Below are positions 23,176-24,939 of a stretch of 24,939 bases of DNA, one piece after another. Below the pieces are notes generated by a model. The model did not search any database, was not told the origin of the DNA, and was given only the letters and a program-made list of their open reading frames with translations. Position 1 is the first letter of the stretch; every line of letters starts with the position of its first letter. Source of the stretch: Clostridiales bacterium UBA6330 (GTDB lineage Bacteria; Bacillota; Clostridia; Oscillospirales; CAG-272); NCBI GenBank assembly GCA_002438075.1, contig DJSQ01000046.1, positions 1 to 24,939 on the forward strand, written 5' to 3'. Both the position numbers and the translations under genes were made by a program.

Positions 23176-24582
23176 ATGAAAAAACGACTCAGCTGTTTAT
23201 TGGTTGCCGTTCTGCTTCTGGCAACCCTGATCCCCGCGCTCCCTGTGTTGGCGGATGGCGAGGCAGCTACCGAACCAACAAATACATTTAATGCTTCTGA
23301 TGCGAATCCGACGATTTCTACGGTGGCGGATTACTTCGCTTTTTTTGAAGCGGCGTTTAAGACTCAAACCAATTTTAAGGGGAAAACCATTACACTGTTG
23401 CATGACATCGTATTCAATGATACGACTGTGGCTGATTGGTACACGCAAGAAAATTTGAACAAACTTGATTGTTCAAATACTAACTGGGCTTGGTTCGAAG
23501 GAATTTTTGAAGGTGGCAATCACAAGTTGACGGGTGTTATCGTAGAAGGTTCTTTCCGTGACGGTCAGGCAGCTTTGTTCCCGCATACAAGAGATGCGTC
23601 TATTAAGAATCTGACTGTTGACGGTTTCTATGTGTGTGGAACCAACACAACAACGGAACCTGATTATATGGGTGCCGGCATTGGCGGTCTTATTGGGTCT
23701 GGCAATAGAAATGTCACGGTAGACAATGTAACCATGACGAACGGTATTGTCACAAGTGTAAAGAATGGTAAAGGCAGTCTTGGTGCATTGATTGGGGCAT
23801 ACACATTTAACAATAAGGTGCAACTGAAAATTACCAATTCTATCGTTACGAATGTTCAGGTTGTAAAAGGAGAGAGCAACTGCGAATTGATGGGCGGTAT
23901 TATCGGGCGGTTTAATGCAACACAGGATTCCGACAGGTCGGTTCTTGATTTCTCGGGCTCTGTCATTCAGCCGACCGGTTCAATGGATGCAGATGTTACA
24001 TTAAAGCCGATTGGGGAGGCTCGACTTCAAAACAACAATGATATAGCATGGTTTGCCTCCAATCATGCAAATGGCTATTATTCTGAGGATGGAACCAACC
24101 GTTTGTGGATATCAATGGTGCAGTCTAAGGCTACCATTAAAAAGTACAGCGATAATAACACATATGCCGATGTTACGGATGTCCACAATCAGGCAATTTT
24201 GAAGAATGGTTGCTACGGTGCGACCGCAATCCCGACCGTAAAGCTCGTTGGCGCACAGCCTGCAACGGACGGCAGCAACGATTTCCGCTTTGTGGGTCTG
24301 ATTAAGCAGGTTGACCTTGACCTGATTACCGAGTTGGGCTTTGAAATCACCGTTGGTGACAAGACCGTCGGCGCGGACAAGATTAAGTGCACCAAGCTCT
24401 ATACGTCCATCAAGGAAAACGGGGTCGATAAGTCGGCTCCCGAGGGGTACTATTACTTCACCTTTGTTGTTACCGATGTTGCGGACGGCACGGCGTTTAC
24501 CGTGAAGGCTTGCACCACCGTGGACGAGAAGGTCTGCACCACGACTGCGGGTAGCTACACGCACACCCGCGCGGCGTCCTGA
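23176..24582 (+). CDS. Exported GLUG/beta-helix-like protein with the shared C-terminal domain
   Basis: A 468-residue protein. GGAGG lies seven bases before the ATG at 23176. The signal peptide (about 1-26) ends near PVLADGE. The central region (about 45-345) has the pattern of GLUG-type right-handed beta-helix proteins: FEGGNHKLTGV, then repeated GGLIGSG, GALIGAY and GGIIGRF turns. The C-terminal domain (about 355-468) has KLVGAQPATDG, FRFVGLI, GFEITV and a late FTFVVTDV strand, matching the C terminus of the protein at 15701-17437. There is no anchor motif. The centre (about 23280-24220) is clearly AT-richer than both ends. A small peptide gene follows after 18 bases. Likely a surface or secreted adhesin or binding protein; function unknown. 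Confidence 0.75.
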   Translation: MKKRLSCLLVAVLLLATLIPALPVLADGEAATEPTNTFNASDANPTISTVADYFAFFEAAFKTQTNFKGKTITLLHDIVFNDTTVADWYTQENLNKLDCSNTNWAWFEGIFEGGNHKLTGVIVEGSFRDGQAALFPHTRDASIKNLTVDGFYVCGTNTTTEPDYMGAGIGGLIGSGNRNVTVDNVTMTNGIVTSVKNGKGSLGALIGAYTFNNKVQLKITNSIVTNVQVVKGESNCELMGGIIGRFNATQDSDRSVLDFSGSVIQPTGSMDADVTLKPIGEARLQNNNDIAWFASNHANGYYSEDGTNRLWISMVQSKATIKKYSDNNTYADVTDVHNQAILKNGCYGATAIPTVKLVGAQPATDGSNDFRFVGLIKQVDLDLITELGFEITVGDKTVGADKIKCTKLYTSIKENGVDKSAPEGYYYFTFVVTDVADGTAFTVKACTTVDEKVCTTTAGSYTHTRAAS

Positions 24583-24600
24583 TTGGAAAGGAGTACCGAA

Positions 24601-24744
24601 ATGAAAAAAATGTATGCAAAAGCCGAAATGAATGTTGTCATGATGGAAATTGATGACATCATTGCGACCTCTGTTTCCGTAAAGGCATTTGATGAGCTGA
24701 GCGAGGATAATGCCGCGTTTGGTGACCTGTTCGGCAATAGCTGA
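24601..24744 (+). CDS. Small peptide gene (47 aa), family 1 member, paired with exported protein
   Basis: It encodes a 47-residue peptide starting MKKMYAKAEMNVV and ending FGDLFGNS. AAAGGAG is seven bases before the ATG, one of the better ribosome binding sites in the window. Positions M-K-x-x-Y-x-x-x-E-hydrophobic and D-D-I-I-A-T-S align with the peptide at 17449-17586. The remainder is acidic and unrelated between the two. There is no signal sequence, Cys or membrane segment. It follows a protein sharing its C-terminal domain with the one preceding the other peptide gene. A hairpin lies after the stop. It may be a precursor peptide, a cofactor-like small protein or a regulator of the upstream product; nothing here decides between these. 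Confidence 0.7.
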   Translation: MKKMYAKAEMNVVMMEIDDIIATSVSVKAFDELSEDNAAFGDLFGNS

Positions 24745-24750
24745 TTAGCT

Positions 24751-24810
24751 GATGATAAGTCCCGCCGCTCCGTAGGTATTTTCGAGTGGAGCGGAGCGGC
24801 GGGAGGCATC
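24751..24810 (+). terminator. GC-rich hairpin after the second peptide gene
   Basis: CCCGCCGCTCC (24761-24771) pairs with GGAGCGGCGGG (24793-24803); GATG (24751-24754) and CATC (24807-24810) can close an outer helix across an internal loop. It lies six bases after the peptide stop codon. There is no T-tract, so termination is probable only from position and stability. Confidence 0.5.
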
Positions 24811-24822
24811 GAAAGGCTCCTT

Positions 24823-24924
24823 TGTTCGCCCTTACTCGGGTGCTGAAAGTGATTGAACGCCGTAGGTGGTTGTTCTGGGCTTACACCCGTTGGGGGCTGT
24901 AGATGTTCGCCCTTACTCGGGTGC
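24823..24924. repeat. 21-bp direct repeats in the non-coding right end
   Basis: An identical 21-base sequence, starting TGTTCGCCC and ending CGGGTGC, occurs at 24823-24843 and 24904-24924, 81 bases apart. CCGTAGGT also occurs twice (around 24770 and 24860). Between them, at about 24871-24890, a related segment has GGG-loop-CCC where the repeats have CCC-loop-GGG. No gene is supported in 24745-24939. The array may continue beyond the window edge. Confidence 0.6.
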
Positions 24925-24939
24925 CGAGATCCCGCCTGC

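Noticed and set aside
24555..24809. Minus-strand frame over the second peptide gene, open toward the right edge
   Set aside because: The overlapping plus-strand peptide has a strong ribosome binding site and a homologue elsewhere in the window. The minus frame has low-complexity content and spans a hairpin.
24749..24820. CTGATGA ... hairpin ... GAAA, resembling a hammerhead ribozyme core
   Set aside because: The bases next to the two core segments do not pair as stem II requires (TAAGT against GGCATC), and no matching stem I or III was found. A simple extended hairpin explains the pairing better.
24823..24924. Possible CRISPR array from 21-bp direct repeats
   Set aside because: Only two copies, with a 60-base spacer and an internal related segment, and no cas gene in the window.

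Overview
The window looks like chromosomal DNA from a GC-rich, Gram-positive anaerobe of the Clostridia (gut-type Oscillospirales or Christensenellales-like). The support is indirect: strong AGGAGG-type ribosome binding sites, near-consensus vegetative promoters (TTGACA-17-TATAAT), Gram-positive lipoboxes, an anaerobic-type glycerol-3-phosphate oxidase module and many exported carbohydrate-active proteins. I cannot name the species.

Layout. (1) 123-3157, minus strand: a three-gene operon of GlpA-like flavoprotein, a second FAD/NAD oxidoreductase and a DUF1667 cysteine protein. A perfect consensus promoter drives it and a run of hairpins follows it. (2) 3420-4325, plus: a divergent thioredoxin reductase. 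(3) 4410-6181, plus: an OmpR-type response regulator and a histidine kinase with almost no extracellular sensor, closed by a very strong terminator. (4) 6374-7273, minus: a LysR regulator with a perfect consensus promoter. (5) 7511-18531, plus: a compact run of eight genes, probably one transcript of about 11 kb. They are a GDPD-like phosphodiesterase, a GH2 beta-galactosidase, a solute-binding lipoprotein, an unusual lipoprotein with an endonuclease/exonuclease/phosphatase domain, two exported LamG-like proteins, a 45-residue peptide and a nucleoside-hydrolase-like protein; a terminator follows. (6) 18689-19801: a WbsX/GH99-like protein with its own promoter and terminator. (7) 19991-24744: two tandem paralogous acetyl-xylan-esterase-type lipoproteins, a structured intergenic segment, an exported GLUG/beta-helix-like protein and a second 47-residue peptide. 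The last 195 bases hold a hairpin and 21-bp direct repeats.

How the genes fit together. The right two thirds look like a locus for extracellular polysaccharide or glycoconjugate breakdown: deacetylation, beta-galactoside cleavage, sugar capture, carbohydrate-binding surface proteins and phosphodiester cleavage. The LysR gene is divergent from this locus. An inverted repeat of the LysR-box type (ATAAG-N5-CTTAT) is centred about 64 bp upstream of the predicted start of the long transcript, where such regulators usually bind, so this LysR is a good candidate controller.

Most unusual feature. Two exported proteins that are otherwise unrelated (15701-17437 and 23176-24582) share a C-terminal domain. 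Each is followed, 11 or 18 bases later, by a tiny gene with a strong ribosome binding site. The two peptides (45 and 47 residues) share an N-terminal pattern, M-K-x-x-Y-x-x-x-E ... D-(V/I)-(L/I)-x-T-S, and then diverge. This repeated module of exported protein plus small peptide is the best candidate here for an undescribed system. Its function cannot be read from the sequence.
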